Shown here: in pieces, positions 21,773 to 22,629 of the stretch
Layout of the letters: each line of letters starts with the position of its first letter
Numbering within the stretch: position 1 is the stretch's first letter
Origin: JABMPO01 sp964539785
Lineage (GTDB): Bacteria; Fidelibacterota; Marinisomatia; Marinisomatales; TCS56
Length of the DNA: 22,629 nt
NCBI GenBank assembly: GCA_964539785.1
Contig: CAZIJQ010000041.1
Location: forward strand, 1-22,629
Direction of reading: 5' to 3'
The notes under the pieces: model-generated
The model's database searches: none
The model's input: only the letters and a program-made list of their open reading frames with translations
What the model was told of the DNA's origin: nothing
Program-made: the position numbers and the translations under genes

Positions 21773-22629
21773 GCAATAAGGATCTTGAAAAAATTAATGT
21801 AATTCTGGCAACCGATTGTGGTAGTACCACCACTAAGGCTATTTTAATACAAAAAATTGATGGCGTCTATCGACAAACCCATCGTGGGGAAGCACCCTCC
21901 ACAGTAGAAGAACCCTTTGCCGATGTTACCGTTGGTGTAGTCAATTCAGTCACCGAGGTTGCTGAGCTGGCGGATCGCAAGCTGGTAGCTGAAGACGGTA
22001 AAATTATTCAACCAGCCAGTGCTACCGAAGGCTGCGATTTATACATTTCCACATCCAGCGCCGGTGGTGGGCTTCAGATGATGGTCGCCGGTGTAATCAA
22101 GGAAATGACTGCGGCCAGTGCCAAACGTGCCGCTCTCGGAGCGGGTGCGATTGTAATGGATGTAATTGCATCCAATGATAAACGTAAGGCTCATGATCAG
22201 ATCCAGCGTATTCGTGAACTGCGACCGGACATGCTGTTGCTTTCCGGTGGTACTGATGGCGGTACCTTGTCACACATATTAAAAATTGCTGAACTGATCG
22301 CTCCTGCAAAGCCTCAGCCCCGTTTCGGCGCTCAATACAGCCTTCCAATTATTTATGCCGGTAATAAGGATGCACAGCCAAATATCAGTGAATTGTTCGA
22401 GGATGAATTCGAGTTGACTATTGTTGAGAATCTCCGACCGACTCTGGAACAGGAAAACCTGGGACCAGCACGAGATTCAATTCATGATTTATTCCTGGAA
22501 CACGTTATGGCTCATGCCCCCGGCTATAATAAATTGATGGGCTGGACTGACACTCCGATTATGCCAACACCGGGAGCTGTAGGTAATATTCTTCAGACTA
22601 TTGCAAAACAACAGAATATCAATGTCGTG
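21769..22629 (+). CDS. GlmL/MutL-family protein, N-terminal part (runs off the window)
   Basis: The first 287 codons of a gene that continues beyond the window. The product belongs to the MutL/GlmL family, actin-like ATPases encoded beside glutamate mutase and thought to act as chaperones or reactivases for that B12 enzyme. Visible motifs: the phosphate-1 loop DCGSTTTK at residues 16-23, STSSAGGGL at 95-102 continuing with AGVIKEMTAASAKRAALGAGA, and LLLSGGTDGG at 156-165. These match the family closely. No glutamate mutase subunit is in the window; it may lie downstream. The start at 21769 overlaps the preceding stop, with AAGGA at 21761-21765. A minus-strand frame at 22097-22348 opposite is a shadow. 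Confidence 0.88.
   Translation, partial: MSNKDLEKINVILATDCGSTTTKAILIQKIDGVYRQTHRGEAPSTVEEPFADVTVGVVNSVTEVAELADRKLVAEDGKIIQPASATEGCDLYISTSSAGGGLQMMVAGVIKEMTAASAKRAALGAGAIVMDVIASNDKRKAHDQIQRIRELRPDMLLLSGGTDGGTLSHILKIAELIAPAKPQPRFGAQYSLPIIYAGNKDAQPNISELFEDEFELTIVENLRPTLEQENLGPARDSIHDLFLEHVMAHAPGYNKLMGWTDTPIMPTPGAVGNILQTIAKQQNINVV

Overview
The window reads as a gene-dense stretch of a chromosome from a moderately AT-rich, two-membrane bacterium. Lipoprotein signal peptides with good lipoboxes, a likely outer-membrane beta-barrel, an RlpA-type lipoprotein and a TPR lipoprotein carrying a YFNTFYNA motif just after its lipidation cysteine point to an FCB-superphylum lineage (Marinimicrobia/Neomarinimicrobiota or Calditrichota-like). 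That placement is an inference from gene content; there is no rRNA or marker phylogeny here. I see no tRNA, rRNA, CRISPR array, insertion sequence, integrase or phage gene. No gene-free stretch exceeds 300 bases; the longest is 18804-19078.

Layout. (1) 110-793: a short-chain dehydrogenase, convergent with a minus-strand exported protein of unknown function (802-1701). (2) 1745-5221: four tightly packed plus-strand genes for exported proteins: a beta-barrel-like protein, a small cysteine-containing protein, an M3-family zinc peptidase lipoprotein and another small exported protein. (3) 5218-6151: three small genes (71-aa acidic protein, cold-shock-like protein, TerB-like protein). (4) 6357-11423: an acyl-CoA energy module made of a CoA-transferase/GNAT fusion, an ADP-forming acyl-CoA synthetase and a P-loop/DRTGG protein, with overlapping reading frames, ending at a strong hairpin. 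(5) 11519-13004: a YkvA-like protein and plsX. (6) 13156-18020: an overlapping operon of TPR lipoprotein, pyrK, pyrD, rlpA and a lipid/diacylglycerol kinase. (7) 18027-18803: a minus-strand sulfotransferase. (8) 19079-19975: a PleD-like diguanylate cyclase response regulator. (9) 20083-22629: cdsA, two unrecognised genes and the start of a GlmL/MutL-family ATPase that runs off the window edge.

How the genes fit together. The central module can interconvert acyl-CoA, acetate and ATP: the CoA-transferase moves CoA between acids, and the ADP-forming synthetase conserves thioester energy as ATP. The GNAT tail and the DRTGG partner look like built-in acetyl-CoA-linked regulation. plsX, cdsA and the lipid kinase serve phospholipid synthesis at three points, while pyrK and pyrD form the heterotetrameric NAD-linked dihydroorotate dehydrogenase. 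The most unusual points are the CoA-transferase-GNAT / ADP-forming synthetase / P-loop-DRTGG arrangement, and the coupling of two uncharacterised genes to a GlmL-like ATPase.
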